Assembly (NCBI GenBank): GCA_916720015.1
Contig: CAKAPZ010000017.1
Span: 1 to 12,374, forward strand
Source: an uncultured Atopobium sp.
GTDB lineage: Bacteria > Actinomycetota > Coriobacteriia > Coriobacteriales > Atopobiaceae
Direction: 5' to 3'
DNA: 12,374 nucleotides
The position numbers and the translations under genes are program-made. The notes beneath the pieces are model-generated. The model was given only the letters and a program-made list of their open reading frames with translations. It had not been told where the DNA came from and searched no databases. Positions 1-7,629 of this stretch are shown in pieces (positions within the stretch are counted from its first letter, which is position 1; each line of letters starts with the position of its first letter).

Positions 1-1366
1 TACCTGCCTTTGGAGGCGAGACAATCAAACCACGCTGACCCTTACCAATAGGAGCCACCAGATCAATTGCACGACCCGTAATGGAGTCTTTACCGTGCTC
101 CATAGTAAGAGGCTGGTCTGGGAAAATTGGAGTCAGGTCTTTGAAGCGAGGACGGTCCTTAAGACCCTCAACTTCCCCACCGTTGACCTGGGTAACCTTA
201 AGCAGTGGTGGATACTTGCTATTTAAGCGAGCAGGTCCCACCATGCCCAAGACGCTATCACCCGGGCGCAGACCAAGATTTCTAATAATCTGCTGGTGGA
301 CAAAGGCGTCGTCATCGCCTTCCATGTAATTGCCCGTACGAATCCAGCCGTAGCCTTCGTTGCTAATCTGAAGAATACCCTCAACAGTCTTAAAGCCCTC
401 AGCAGCTGCAGATGCAGCGTATACAAGCTCAATCAAATCAGACTTATGAACGCCTGTGTACTCAATGCCCAGCTCAGTTGCTTTAGCGCGAAGCTCAGAA
501 AGCTTCATCTCTTGCAGAGCCTCTTTGGAAAGCGATGGCTCGCTTGCCTGACCCTGCTTGCGATTCTTGTTGCGCTGGTTGTTCTGTCTACGATCGCGAG
601 AAGGACGCTCCTGGTTGTTAGCGTGTGCGTTTTCCTGTGTCTTCTCGCCCTCCTGAGCCGCTTCTTTTGGCTCAGCATTACGATGTCGACGACGTGCTGC
701 ACCTGTACGAGAACGCCCTGGACGCTCTGCTGGAGCTGCATCGGAATCTGCTACTGCACCAGAAGCCTGCTCCTGAGCTGCACCATCCTGCTGCTCAACA
801 CTACCCTGCTCTTCAGCAAAGTTCTTCTGAGCCGCATTGTCATTCTGGCCAGCTGCACCCTCTGCCTCTGCTTTAGTAAAGGCAGGAGCCGGGGTTACCT
901 CCGCAGAAGGTTGAGTTGCATCCTGAACAATCTTGGTAAGGCGATCAGTGTCTACAACGTCAGAAGAAACCTTGCCACCTGCCTGGACCTGAGCCAGGAC
1001 CTCTGCCTGTGCAACTTCAAGGGCACGCTCATGAAGAGCACGCTCTTCCATCTCTTCTTTGCTAGGACGGCCACGACGGCGCTTTGGTGGCTCTGTAATG
1101 CCTGCTGCGTTCATAGCCTCTGCCACAACAGCCTCTACCGCACGACGGGCCTCGGTCTCTTTTTTAGTTGGACGACCGCGACGACGCTTAGCAGAGGAGG
1201 AATGAGATTTATTTTCTTCAGTTGTTTCGGAATTAGAATTTTCAGAAATACTCTTTTCTGAATTACTATTTTCACTCTTACGAGGTCTACCACGTCTACG
1301 TGGTGCTGGAGTATTTTCTACATCATTTAAAGAATCATTTTGGACCGAAGATGTTTCGTCCGACAT
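1..1366 (-). CDS. rho: Transcription termination factor Rho, 5' part (runs off window)
   Basis: The frame is open from an ATG at 1366-1364 to the window edge, giving 455 codons. An AGAGAGG ribosome site lies 7 bases upstream (1374-1380). Rho is the hexameric RNA helicase that ends transcription of untranslated RNA. Residues about 278-325 match the Rho N-terminal helical domain (EMKLSELRAKATELGIEYTG). The RNA-binding cold-shock/S1-like fold follows, with GYGWIR at 338-343 in place of the E. coli GFGFLR RNP1. The ATPase domain begins at DLVAPIGKGQRGLIVSPPKAG, where the window cuts the P-loop at residue 455. Residues 1-277 are a long low-complexity extension: acidic/Ser-rich, with RRRGRP repeats at 23-28, 61-66 and 96-101 that resemble AT-hooks, and an N/Q/R-rich stretch at about 250-273. 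Insertions of this kind are known in actinobacterial Rho and add RNA affinity. Identity is secure; the role of the extension is inferred. Confidence 0.96.
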   Translation of the reverse strand, partial: MSDETSSVQNDSLNDVENTPAPRRRGRPRKSENSNSEKSISENSNSETTEENKSHSSSAKRRRGRPTKKETEARRAVEAVVAEAMNAAGITEPPKRRRGRPSKEEMEERALHERALEVAQAEVLAQVQAGGKVSSDVVDTDRLTKIVQDATQPSAEVTPAPAFTKAEAEGAAGQNDNAAQKNFAEEQGSVEQQDGAAQEQASGAVADSDAAPAERPGRSRTGAARRRHRNAEPKEAAQEGEKTQENAHANNQERPSRDRRQNNQRNKNRKQGQASEPSLSKEALQEMKLSELRAKATELGIEYTGVHKSDLIELVYAASAAAEGFKTVEGILQISNEGYGWIRTGNYMEGDDDAFVHQQIIRNLGLRPGDSVLGMVGPARLNSKYPPLLKVTQVNGGEVEGLKDRPRFKDLTPIFPDQPLTMEHGKDSITGRAIDLVAPIGKGQRGLIVSPPKAG

Positions 1367-1479
1367 GTACAAACCTCTCTGTTTGCTCATCAAAATAATC
1401 TGTAATAATACGTGAGAAATATGATGAAGGGATAACAAACAAAATCAAATAGGTGCAAATCCAAAAGGAATATACCACG

Positions 1480-1532
1480 AAAATGCCCGCCTTATGATGA
1501 AAAAATAAATAAAATTCACCATAAAACGGGCA
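1480..1532 (-). terminator. Possible intrinsic terminator after the MarR-like gene
   Basis: Arms 1484-1496 (TGCCCGCCTTATG) and 1520-1532 (CATAAAACGGGCA) pair at 11 of 13 positions. The loop is long (23 bases) and AT-rich. Read on the minus strand the hairpin is followed by only TTTT (1480-1483). It lies 77 bases past the stop of the MarR-like gene and 118 bases before rho. The long loop and short T run make it a weak terminator, and a protein-binding dyad ahead of rho is an alternative. Apart from this, 1367-1608 is AT-rich; no promoter for rho could be called with confidence there. Confidence 0.35.
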
Positions 1533-1608
1533 AATGGGGATTTATAACCACTAACCCTTAAACCTCGAGAAACCCATCTTCTAGATTTCTTTAATCTGCA
1601 TAAATCAT

Positions 1609-2289
1609 TTAAACAGCTGTACGGCTCTTTCTTTTAACAATAATGTCTTCAATTTGCTGAACGATTTCTTTGATATATGTCTTGCCTTGAGGCGTGAGCT
1701 CAACCATAGTTACTCTTCTTGAAAGAGCATCGTCATGTTTGCGCTGTACCAGGCCACTTTCTGCCAAAGCAGTAAGAGACATAGAAACCGTTGGCTGCAA
1801 AAGACCAAGCGCGTCAACAATCTCTGTAATTGAAAGAGCGTCTTTAGGGGAATCTAGAATTGCAAGAAGGACCATATCTGCTGCCCTGCAATACAGAGCT
1901 CCCATAGCGTCAACATACATGACTATACGCTCAAACGAAGTACGTGAAAGCGCCTGGCCAGGTGCAATACGAGCACAGGTAAGCTTGGACAGCTCCTCAA
2001 CTGCTTCTACACCCTTTTCTGTGATGATACACACTACGTTGCGTCGATCAATGGCGCCTTCATCTCTCTTGATGAAACCAAGCCTTGCCAGGTGCGAGGT
2101 ACGATGAGTAATCGTAGGACGAAGAGCACTCTGATACTCAGCAATTTCTGAAGTCTTAACAGGGGCGCCCTTCACATTGAGGCGACACAAAATAGCAAAC
2201 TCTTCAAACGTGAGTCGTCTGTTAGCAGGCACCACTCTTCTAACCAAGTTGTAAGACCTGCGAATGGACATGTACTCGCGAAGTTCCAT
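1609..2289 (-). CDS. MarR-type transcriptional regulator with two winged-helix domains
   Basis: The protein is 226 residues from the ATG at 2289-2287, chosen because GGAGG sits 5 bases upstream (2295-2299). A longer frame to 2382 has no such site and starts with an unlike N-terminus. MarR proteins are usually about 140-160 residues with one winged helix and act as dimers. Here residues about 20-95 form one winged helix (VKTSEIAEYQSALRPTITHR, then HLARLGFIKRDEGAIDRRNV as helix and wing). Residues about 135-215 form a second (LSITEIVDALGLLQPTVSMS, then LAESGLVQRKHDDALSRRVT). A helical linker with CAR and CRA joins them. It may act as a single-chain pseudo-dimer. It is monocistronic, lying between the argS terminator and a weak hairpin. 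Ligand and targets are unknown; autoregulation is plausible given the dyads upstream. Confidence 0.85.
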   Translation of the reverse strand: MELREYMSIRRSYNLVRRVVPANRRLTFEEFAILCRLNVKGAPVKTSEIAEYQSALRPTITHRTSHLARLGFIKRDEGAIDRRNVVCIITEKGVEAVEELSKLTCARIAPGQALSRTSFERIVMYVDAMGALYCRAADMVLLAILDSPKDALSITEIVDALGLLQPTVSMSLTALAESGLVQRKHDDALSRRVTMVELTPQGKTYIKEIVQQIEDIIVKRKSRTAV

Positions 2290-2339
2290 AGAGACCTCCA
2301 CTCTTATGCCCGAACCATTTACTATTTGCTCGCATAATG

Positions 2340-2366
2340 AGTATACCCCTAAAAAATACGTGTTAA
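2340..2366 (-). promoter_or_regulatory. Candidate promoter of the MarR-like gene
   Basis: On the minus strand there is TTAACA (2366-2361) and TATACT (2345-2340), each one base from the sigma-70 consensus. The spacer is only 15 bases, which is short. Another reading uses TTGTTT further upstream with TATTTT at an 18-base spacing. The -35 lies in the small repeat ACGT-GTTA-ACGT, which could be an operator. The transcript would carry a leader of about 40-45 bases before the ATG. Confidence 0.35.
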
Positions 2367-2435
2367 CGTGGGGACAAAACAATAGTTAGTCAAAAGTATG
2401 TTAGAAAATGGCGTGTATATGACATCAATATAGGC

Positions 2436-2484
2436 TTTTATATGCTGTAATATAAAATTTGAGTAATAAAAATTAATTTTATTA
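2436..2484. repeat. Two AT-rich dyads in the MarR upstream region
   Basis: Dyad 1 is TTTTATAT / ATATAAAA around a 6-base centre (2436-2457). Dyad 2 is TAATAAAA / TTTTATTA around a 5-base centre (2464-2484). Their centres are about 28 bases apart. They lie 150-195 bases upstream of the regulator ATG, in the 2291-2551 gap that holds no gene. MarR-family operators are often AT-rich dyads, so these are candidate operators. In AT-rich DNA such dyads also arise by chance. Confidence 0.35.
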
Positions 2485-2551
2485 TCTCTTTTATACATTA
2501 AAAAAGTTTTTACATAACGCAGAAATGTGTAAATTATCTGGAGGAATTCAC

Positions 2552-2590
2552 AAAAGATACCGTGCAGGTATTCAATCCTTGCACGGTATC
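2552..2590 (-). terminator. Intrinsic terminator after argS
   Basis: Perfect 11-base arms (GATACCGTGCA at 2556-2566 and TGCACGGTATC at 2580-2590) enclose a 13-base loop. On the minus strand the hairpin is followed directly by TTTT (2555-2552). It starts about 30 bases past the argS stop codon, so it closes the argS transcript and separates it from the MarR-like gene. Confidence 0.85.
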
Positions 2591-2618
2591 ATTACAAAAC
2601 AACATAGTTAGCTATCGT

Positions 2619-4463
2619 TTACATTGCCTCAGGAGCAGAAACGCCAATCAGATTAAGAGCAATTGCAAGCACGCGGCGAGTTGCGTCGCAAGCAGCAAGA
2701 CGAGCCTTAGAAAGCTCCGCATCAAGTGGACGTCCTTCAGAAGGAAGCACCTGACAGACGGTATAGAATGCGTGGAACTGACCAGCAAGCTCTTCAATAT
2801 AGTGTGTAATACGGAATGGTGCCCTATCGCGAGCACAGCCCTCAACAAGACCTGGGAACTCAAAGAGCTTACGAGCAAGAGCCTGCTCAGCTGCATCAGA
2901 GAGCAGTCCAAGATCAACCGCAGAGCCAATAGCCTTATCTGCAACAGCGTCCATGCCAAGCGCCTGAGCCTCTTCCAGGTCAACGCCAGCAGCACGACGC
3001 AAAATAGAACAAATACGAGCGTGAGCATACTGAACGTAATACACAGGATTAGAACTGTCCTGACGCTTTACCTGCTCAATGTCAAAGTCAATCATCTGGT
3101 TGGAAGACTTTGAAACAAGGGTGTAGCGCGTTGCATCAACACCAACCTCGGCGAGAAGCTCGTCAAAGTGGATACCAGTTCCCTTACGTTTAGACATTCT
3201 GACGGCAACGCCGTTTCTGAGCAGGTTAACCAGCTGACCAAGCAAAACCTCAAACTGAGTTGGGTAACCAAGAGCTGTTGCAGCAGAGCGAACACGCTGA
3301 ATATATCCGTGGTGATCTGCTCCCCAAATATCAATAACGTGGTCGACGCGCTGGAACTTATTCCAGTGGTAGGCTACGTCGGAAGCAAAATAGGTATACT
3401 CGCCATTTGTTTTGATGAGTACACGGTCCTTATCGTCACCAAAATCAGTAGAACGGAAGAAAAGTGCGCCCTCGTCAGAACGATAGAGGTAGCCAAGCTT
3501 ATCAAGAGCATCAAGCGCGCGATCGACAGCATCTTTGCCCTGGTCATCCTTAACGTAGAGAGAGCGCTCAGAGAACCACACATCAAAGTCGGCGCGAGCG
3601 TTGTGGCAGGTGTTTTTGATGGACTCAAGCATCATCTTGTAACCGCGCTCACGGAACTCAACCATGCGCTCATCTTCGGACTTGTCTGCCCAGACCTCTC
3701 CGTCATTTTTGAGGAAGAAAAGACCCAGGTCAACAATGTAGTCTCCGGCGTATGCATTGCCGCCAAGAGAGTTGATAAACTCGTCAGTAAATGGATGCTC
3801 ATCGGGATGTGCATCCTCTTCATCTGCAACGTAAGCATTGCGATCTTCAGCCAACACCTGAGCAGCAGCATCAGCGTCAATGCCGCGCTCCTGCATGATG
3901 TCAATAAGCTGCAGGTAGCGCTTAGAGATGGAGTGGCCAAAGACATCCATCTGTGAGCCGTGATCGTTTACGTAGTACTCGCGCTCAACCTCGTAGCCTG
4001 CGAATGCAAGAATGCGGCTCAGAGAGTCTCCCAGCGCTGCCCAGCGACCGTGACCAATATGCAGAGGGCCAACAGGGTTTGCAGAAACGTACTCTACCTG
4101 AACCTTCTGGCCAGCACCAAAGGTAGAGCGACCAAAATCGGCGCCCTGCTCGCGAACGGTGTTAAAAATCTCATTGCCCGCAGCGGTAGACAGGTAGAAG
4201 TTTACAAAGCCAGGACCTGCAACCTCGACGCGCTCAATTTGAGCATCTGCAGCAATATGAGCCACAAGAGCTGCTGCAATATCGCGAGGAGCCTTATGTG
4301 CCAGCTTTGCAGAACGCATTGCAACCGTAGAAGACCAGTCACCATTTGATGAGTCCTGTGGGCGCTCAAGTCCCACGTCATCAATCTGGAATTCAGGCAA
4401 CTCACCCGCAGCCTGGGCGTCTGCCAAGGCTTGACGTACAAGTTCCTCGATCTTCTCGCGCAT
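2619..4463 (-). CDS. argS: Arginyl-tRNA synthetase
   Basis: The protein is 614 residues and full length. It charges tRNA-Arg with arginine using ATP in the cytosol (class Ia synthetase). Visible parts in order: an N-terminal ArgS additional domain (residues about 1-115); the HIGH signature as HIGHGR at 135-140, preceded by SANPVGPL and followed by YYVNDHGSQMD; the KMSKS equivalent as MSKRKG at 423-428; then DATRYTLVS and an all-helical DALR anticodon-binding domain from about 472 (NPVYYVQYAHARICSILRRA) to the end. An acidic insert lies at about 205-225 (ADEEDAHPDEHPFTDEF). The ATG at 4463 has AAAGGAG 4 bases upstream. pncB lies 68 bases upstream on the same strand with no terminator seen between them, so the two may be co-transcribed; the hairpin at 2552-2590 ends the unit. 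Confidence 0.98.
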   Translation of the reverse strand: MREKIEELVRQALADAQAAGELPEFQIDDVGLERPQDSSNGDWSSTVAMRSAKLAHKAPRDIAAALVAHIAADAQIERVEVAGPGFVNFYLSTAAGNEIFNTVREQGADFGRSTFGAGQKVQVEYVSANPVGPLHIGHGRWAALGDSLSRILAFAGYEVEREYYVNDHGSQMDVFGHSISKRYLQLIDIMQERGIDADAAAQVLAEDRNAYVADEEDAHPDEHPFTDEFINSLGGNAYAGDYIVDLGLFFLKNDGEVWADKSEDERMVEFRERGYKMMLESIKNTCHNARADFDVWFSERSLYVKDDQGKDAVDRALDALDKLGYLYRSDEGALFFRSTDFGDDKDRVLIKTNGEYTYFASDVAYHWNKFQRVDHVIDIWGADHHGYIQRVRSAATALGYPTQFEVLLGQLVNLLRNGVAVRMSKRKGTGIHFDELLAEVGVDATRYTLVSKSSNQMIDFDIEQVKRQDSSNPVYYVQYAHARICSILRRAAGVDLEEAQALGMDAVADKAIGSAVDLGLLSDAAEQALARKLFEFPGLVEGCARDRAPFRITHYIEELAGQFHAFYTVCQVLPSEGRPLDAELSKARLAACDATRRVLAIALNLIGVSAPEAM

Positions 4464-4531
4464 GGTTCTCCTTTAAATTCAGTACACGTGTGCAGCGTAA
4501 GTACGTAGTAGATTGCGTAGTTCCTAAAGGG

Positions 4532-6028
4532 CTACTCGGTTTCCTCGGAAGATTTTACCTGATGTTGAGCGGCAAGTTCGTGACGCAAATTGGCCAGACC
4601 GCGCTCAAGGCCCACAGGATAAATCTGAGGGTTCAAGAAACGCGTGTATGCCGCATCCAAGTGCATAAGCGCAGCATGGCAGCGGACGCGAGCAACCTCA
4701 ATGGACTCGCTCTCCCCTACGCGCTTGCCACCTTCTACCAGCCTTACCATTAGTTCGCGAGAAGTTCCTTCAAGCTTGTGAGTGGAGTATGGATCAATGA
4801 TGTCTACCACGGTTGCCTTAGACTCTGGACTCTTGGTTACCAGGTAATCTGGATCAAAAATCATGTCGCCTGCAGGGCAGCCGTTTGCATCGTAGAAGCG
4901 GCGAATGTGCTGAATGCCTGGGACGGTACGCTTGTAAGCCATCTCGGACAGCTTGATAACAGGAGTCCAAGGCTCAGTGGCAGACTGGCGGCGAGCAGTT
5001 AGCTTGTAGACGCCGCCAAGCGAAGGCTGAGGATCGCAGGTAGCAAGCTTGGTGCCAACGCCAAAGGCGTCAATAGGTGCACCCTGAGCAAAAAGCGACT
5101 GGATAGTGTACTCGTCAAGATCATTTGAAACGGAAATCTTGATGTAAGGAAGGCCAGCCTCGTCAAAAGCCTTGCGAGCTTCTTTAGAAAGGCGTGCAAG
5201 GTCTCCGGAGTCAATACGAACAGCACTTAAGCGCTGGCCACGCTCTTCCATCTCTTTTGCCACAATAATGGCGTTCTTGATGCCTTCGTGAACATCATAG
5301 GTATCAAGCAGAAGTGAGCAGTTAGTTGGGCTAGATTTTGCAAACGCCCTAAAGGCATCAAGCTCAGTATCAAACGACATTACCCAAGAGTGTGCGTGGG
5401 TACCAAAAACAGGAATGCCGTAGATTTTGCCAGCAAGGACATTTGAAGTGCTTGAAGCACCCGCAATATAGGAGGCGCGAGCAACCGCCAATCCACCATC
5501 TGGACCTTGCGCACGACGCAGGCCAAAGTCAGAGACGGGATTACCCTGAGCTGCCTTAATAACACGAGCGCACTTAGTTGCAGCCAACGTCTGGAAATTG
5601 ACCAGATTGAGGAGAGCGGTCTCAATGAGCTGACAGTCAACGATGGAGCCCTCTACGCGGACCATAGGCTCACGTGGGAAAACAAGCTCTCCCTCTGGGA
5701 TTGCATCAATGGTTATATTGAGCTTGTGGTTACGCAAAAACTCAAGGAACGCTGGCTTAAAGAGACGACCGCCACCAGGAGAGTTAATGCTTGCCAGGTA
5801 GTCAATATCGTCGTCTTCAAAGATAAAGTTCTCAACTAAGTCAGCAATTTGACCAGTACCACAAGAAATTGCAAATCCACCATTAAAGGGATTCTCGCGG
5901 AAGAATGCGGTAAAGCATGCCTCTGCATCAACAAGACCGGCTTCCCAATAACCTTGAGCCATCGTGAGCTCATACAAGTCTGTATTAAGGCTAACGTCTG
6001 AGGGTTTGGTACGATCAGTGAGTGACAT
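4532..6028 (-). CDS. pncB: Nicotinate phosphoribosyltransferase
   Basis: The protein is 498 residues. It makes nicotinate mononucleotide from nicotinate and PRPP with ATP hydrolysis, the entry step of the Preiss-Handler route to NAD. Family signs: TDLYELTMAQGYWEAG (16-31); FGLRRAQGPDG (168-178); the GTHAHSW loop (209-215), where by family analogy His213 is the residue phosphorylated by ATP; RIDSGDLA (271-278); and AFGVGTKLAT (321-330) followed by the LGGVYKL strand. The length and the AHSW form suit the Gram-positive type of about 490 residues rather than the E. coli type of about 400. The ribosome site before the ATG at 6028 is weak (AAAAGAGC, 6033-6040). It is 60 bases downstream of the coiled-coil membrane gene and 68 upstream of argS. 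It implies use of exogenous or recycled nicotinate. Confidence 0.97.
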   Translation of the reverse strand: MSLTDRTKPSDVSLNTDLYELTMAQGYWEAGLVDAEACFTAFFRENPFNGGFAISCGTGQIADLVENFIFEDDDIDYLASINSPGGGRLFKPAFLEFLRNHKLNITIDAIPEGELVFPREPMVRVEGSIVDCQLIETALLNLVNFQTLAATKCARVIKAAQGNPVSDFGLRRAQGPDGGLAVARASYIAGASSTSNVLAGKIYGIPVFGTHAHSWVMSFDTELDAFRAFAKSSPTNCSLLLDTYDVHEGIKNAIIVAKEMEERGQRLSAVRIDSGDLARLSKEARKAFDEAGLPYIKISVSNDLDEYTIQSLFAQGAPIDAFGVGTKLATCDPQPSLGGVYKLTARRQSATEPWTPVIKLSEMAYKRTVPGIQHIRRFYDANGCPAGDMIFDPDYLVTKSPESKATVVDIIDPYSTHKLEGTSRELMVRLVEGGKRVGESESIEVARVRCHAALMHLDAAYTRFLNPQIYPVGLERGLANLRHELAAQHQVKSSEETE

Positions 6029-6088
6029 AGTTGCTCTTTTCGATTGGTCAAAAACTGACGGTGAGACGATATATCTAGAGTAGCAGTC

Positions 6089-6544
6089 CTACAAAATAAA
6101 TTGGCTTACAACAAAGATAACTGCGAGAATTACCACAGTTCCAATAACAATTTTTTGCCCCAGAGGCATTCTGATGTCTTCGTCATCCTCATCGGGCTCC
6201 ATCAAAGCGCGACCCTTAGCGCGTTGCTCCTGAATACGACGAATCTGCTCAGCTTCCTGTTGAGCAGCCTGACGTGCGGCACGTTGCTGAGCTGCAACAA
6301 GTTGAGCATCTTCAGGAGCAGTGTCCGCCTCTGTTTGAGCTTGCGCTTCAGCTTGGGCTGCACGGGTCTTCTCGGCACGAAGCGCTTCCAGCTCGGCGCG
6401 CTCTTTCTCTGCGCGAAGAGCCTCGAGCTCCCTGCGCTCTTTCTCTGCGCGAAGCGCTTCCAGCTCGGCGCGCTCCGCGTCCGTGAGCGCAGCCGCCTGT
6501 GGCGCTGGGGTGGTTTGGAGCTCTTCGGGTTTCTCGACAGACAT
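6089..6544 (-). CDS. Coiled-coil protein with C-terminal membrane anchor (function unknown)
   Basis: The protein is 151 residues and I do not recognise a named family. Residues 1-25 are Pro/Ala-rich. Residues 26-61 are three 12-residue repeats of the form (A/R)ELEALRAEK(E/T)R. Residues 62-112 are Ala/Gln/Glu/Arg-rich and predicted helical. An acidic patch EPDEDDEDI (116-124) follows, and a single hydrophobic segment (about 132-151) ends the protein. There is no signal peptide, so a tail-anchored protein with a cytoplasmic rod is the natural reading. Its ATG is 2 bases past the stop of the radical SAM gene, and its ribosome site GAGGAG overlaps the last two codons of that gene, so the two are translationally coupled. 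pncB follows after 60 bases. The repeats at DNA level suggest copy number could vary between strains. Confidence 0.8.
   Translation of the reverse strand: MSVEKPEELQTTPAPQAAALTDAERAELEALRAEKERRELEALRAEKERAELEALRAEKTRAAQAEAQAQTEADTAPEDAQLVAAQQRAARQAAQQEAEQIRRIQEQRAKGRALMEPDEDDEDIRMPLGQKIVIGTVVILAVIFVVSQFIL
6379..6475 (-). repeat. 36-bp tandem repeat inside the coiled-coil gene
   Basis: The units start at 6379, 6415 and 6451, each opening with GAAG(C/A)GC(T/C)TC and continuing through GAGCTC/CAGCTCG to GCGCTCTTTCTCTGCGC. The third copy diverges after about 25 bases. Each 36-bp unit encodes 12 residues, so the frame is kept whatever the number of copies. Confidence 0.85.
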
Positions 6545-6546
6545 GG

Positions 6547-7584
6547 TTACTCCTCGGTTTGTGTATCGGGGGTGCTTGTGATGGTACGGGCTGAAACGTC
6601 GGTGGCGTTGCTACGAGCCGAGCGGAGCTTGAGCGCGGGACCCTCAACACCTGTTGCGTCAAAGGCAGGCACAAAACTCTCGGAGACGGTTCCACCCTCC
6701 TGCCACCACATGTTCTCAAAGCCCAGGTCATCCGCATGACAGAGCACCAACTCGTACTCCTCGTCAGAAAGCGTTCCAGAAAGCGGACCGCCAGCTGCAC
6801 GCATGCGCTCATTAGGCGTGTACTGATTCATGATTGATACGTCTACATCATTATGACAAAGATTCCAGACGCGGTTGAGCACCTCGCAGGAATCGTCCGC
6901 GTGCGTGGGCATGACCAGGTGGCGCACAATGATGCCCTGCAACATGCGACTGTCATCATCCAGCTTACGCCCGCCACGACTCATCACCGAGTTATGCATA
7001 ACCTCAAGCGCCGCCATGGACATCTCTGGATAATCTGCTGCGTACGAGAGCTCTTTTGCCAGCGCAGGGTCTGCGTACTTGACGTCTGTCAGCCAAATAT
7101 CAATGACGCTCGAAACTTTCTGTACGACCTCTGGCAGCTCATATCCCGAGGTATTACACACTATTGGAAGTGTGAGCCCCGCCTCTTTTGCCATCGTTAC
7201 CGCCTCAATTATGTGTGGCGAGAAGTGCAAAGGAGTTACAAGGTTGATGTTGAGCGCACCCTGAGCTTGCAGTTCAAGCATCATCTGGGCAAGGCGCTCG
7301 GTTGTAACTGGCTTACCAAAACCCTCCTGCGAGATTTGATGGTTCTGACAGAACACGCATCTGAGCGGGCAACCTGTGAAGAAAATTGCGCCTGATCCGG
7401 CCTCGCCCGAGATGGGAGGCTCCTCCCAAAAGTGCAACGCTGAACGAGCCACACGAATGGTGCTTGAAGCTCCACAAAGGCCCGCTTTACCAGCGTTTCT
7501 TTGAGCATGGCAACGCCTTGGGCAGAGTTCACAGACGTCGTAGGCGGAAAACGTAAGGGTATGAGGTGATGGTGCACTACCCAA
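6547..7584 (-). CDS. Radical SAM protein, pyruvate formate-lyase-activase-like (PflX type)
   Basis: The protein is 345 residues. The 4Fe-4S motif CPLRCVFCQNH (C72, C76, C79; Cx3Cx2C) binds S-adenosylmethionine. It is preceded by a second cysteine set CELCPRRC...GLC (C18, C21, C25, C37), as in the uncharacterised PflX/COG1313 group. The sequence WLTDVKYAD and the C-terminal part MNQYTPNERM also suit that group. The substrate is unknown; relatives install glycyl radicals, but no glycyl radical enzyme is nearby. The start is TTG at 7584, with GGGAGG about 10 bases upstream. No ATG or GTG gives the first cysteine motif, so a non-ATG start is needed. The last about 35 residues are low-complexity Ser/Thr-rich. 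It is coupled to the coiled-coil gene through the GAGGAG TAA CC ATG junction. Confidence 0.88.
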   Translation of the reverse strand: MGSAPSPHTLTFSAYDVCELCPRRCHAQRNAGKAGLCGASSTIRVARSALHFWEEPPISGEAGSGAIFFTGCPLRCVFCQNHQISQEGFGKPVTTERLAQMMLELQAQGALNINLVTPLHFSPHIIEAVTMAKEAGLTLPIVCNTSGYELPEVVQKVSSVIDIWLTDVKYADPALAKELSYAADYPEMSMAALEVMHNSVMSRGGRKLDDDSRMLQGIIVRHLVMPTHADDSCEVLNRVWNLCHNDVDVSIMNQYTPNERMRAAGGPLSGTLSDEEYELVLCHADDLGFENMWWQEGGTVSESFVPAFDATGVEGPALKLRSARSNATDVSARTITSTPDTQTEE

Positions 7585-7605
7585 GGGTTTCTCGCCTCCC
7601 GTCGT

Positions 7606-7621
7606 ATCTGCCCAGGCAGAT
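7606..7621. promoter_or_regulatory. 16-bp dyad upstream of the radical SAM gene
   Basis: ATCTGCC-CA-GGCAGAT has perfect 7-base arms around a 2-base centre. It lies between the tRNA-Ala terminator and the ribosome site of the radical SAM gene, 21 bases from the TTG. The loop is too short for an RNA hairpin as drawn (4-6 bp would form with a larger loop), so a protein-binding operator is the more natural reading. No convincing -35/-10 pair was found for this gene between 7585 and 7665. Confidence 0.4.
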
Positions 7622-7629
7622 GGTGGTAT

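Noticed and set aside
296..1261. 321-codon plus-strand open frame, Cys/Leu-rich
   Set aside because: It is the shadow of rho on the opposite strand. The minus frame gives clear Rho homology and a good ribosome site.
2290..2382. N-terminal 31-residue extension of the MarR-like protein
   Set aside because: It lacks a ribosome site at its ATG, overlaps the likely promoter, and the internal ATG at 2289 has GGAGG at 5 bases.
4484..4491. ACACGTGT palindrome between pncB and argS
   Set aside because: Eight bases without flanking symmetry is too short to support an operator call.
6348..6812. 154-codon minus-strand frame, Arg/Ser-rich
   Set aside because: It is a shadow across the end of the radical SAM gene and the repeats of the coiled-coil gene, both of which have better starts and composition.
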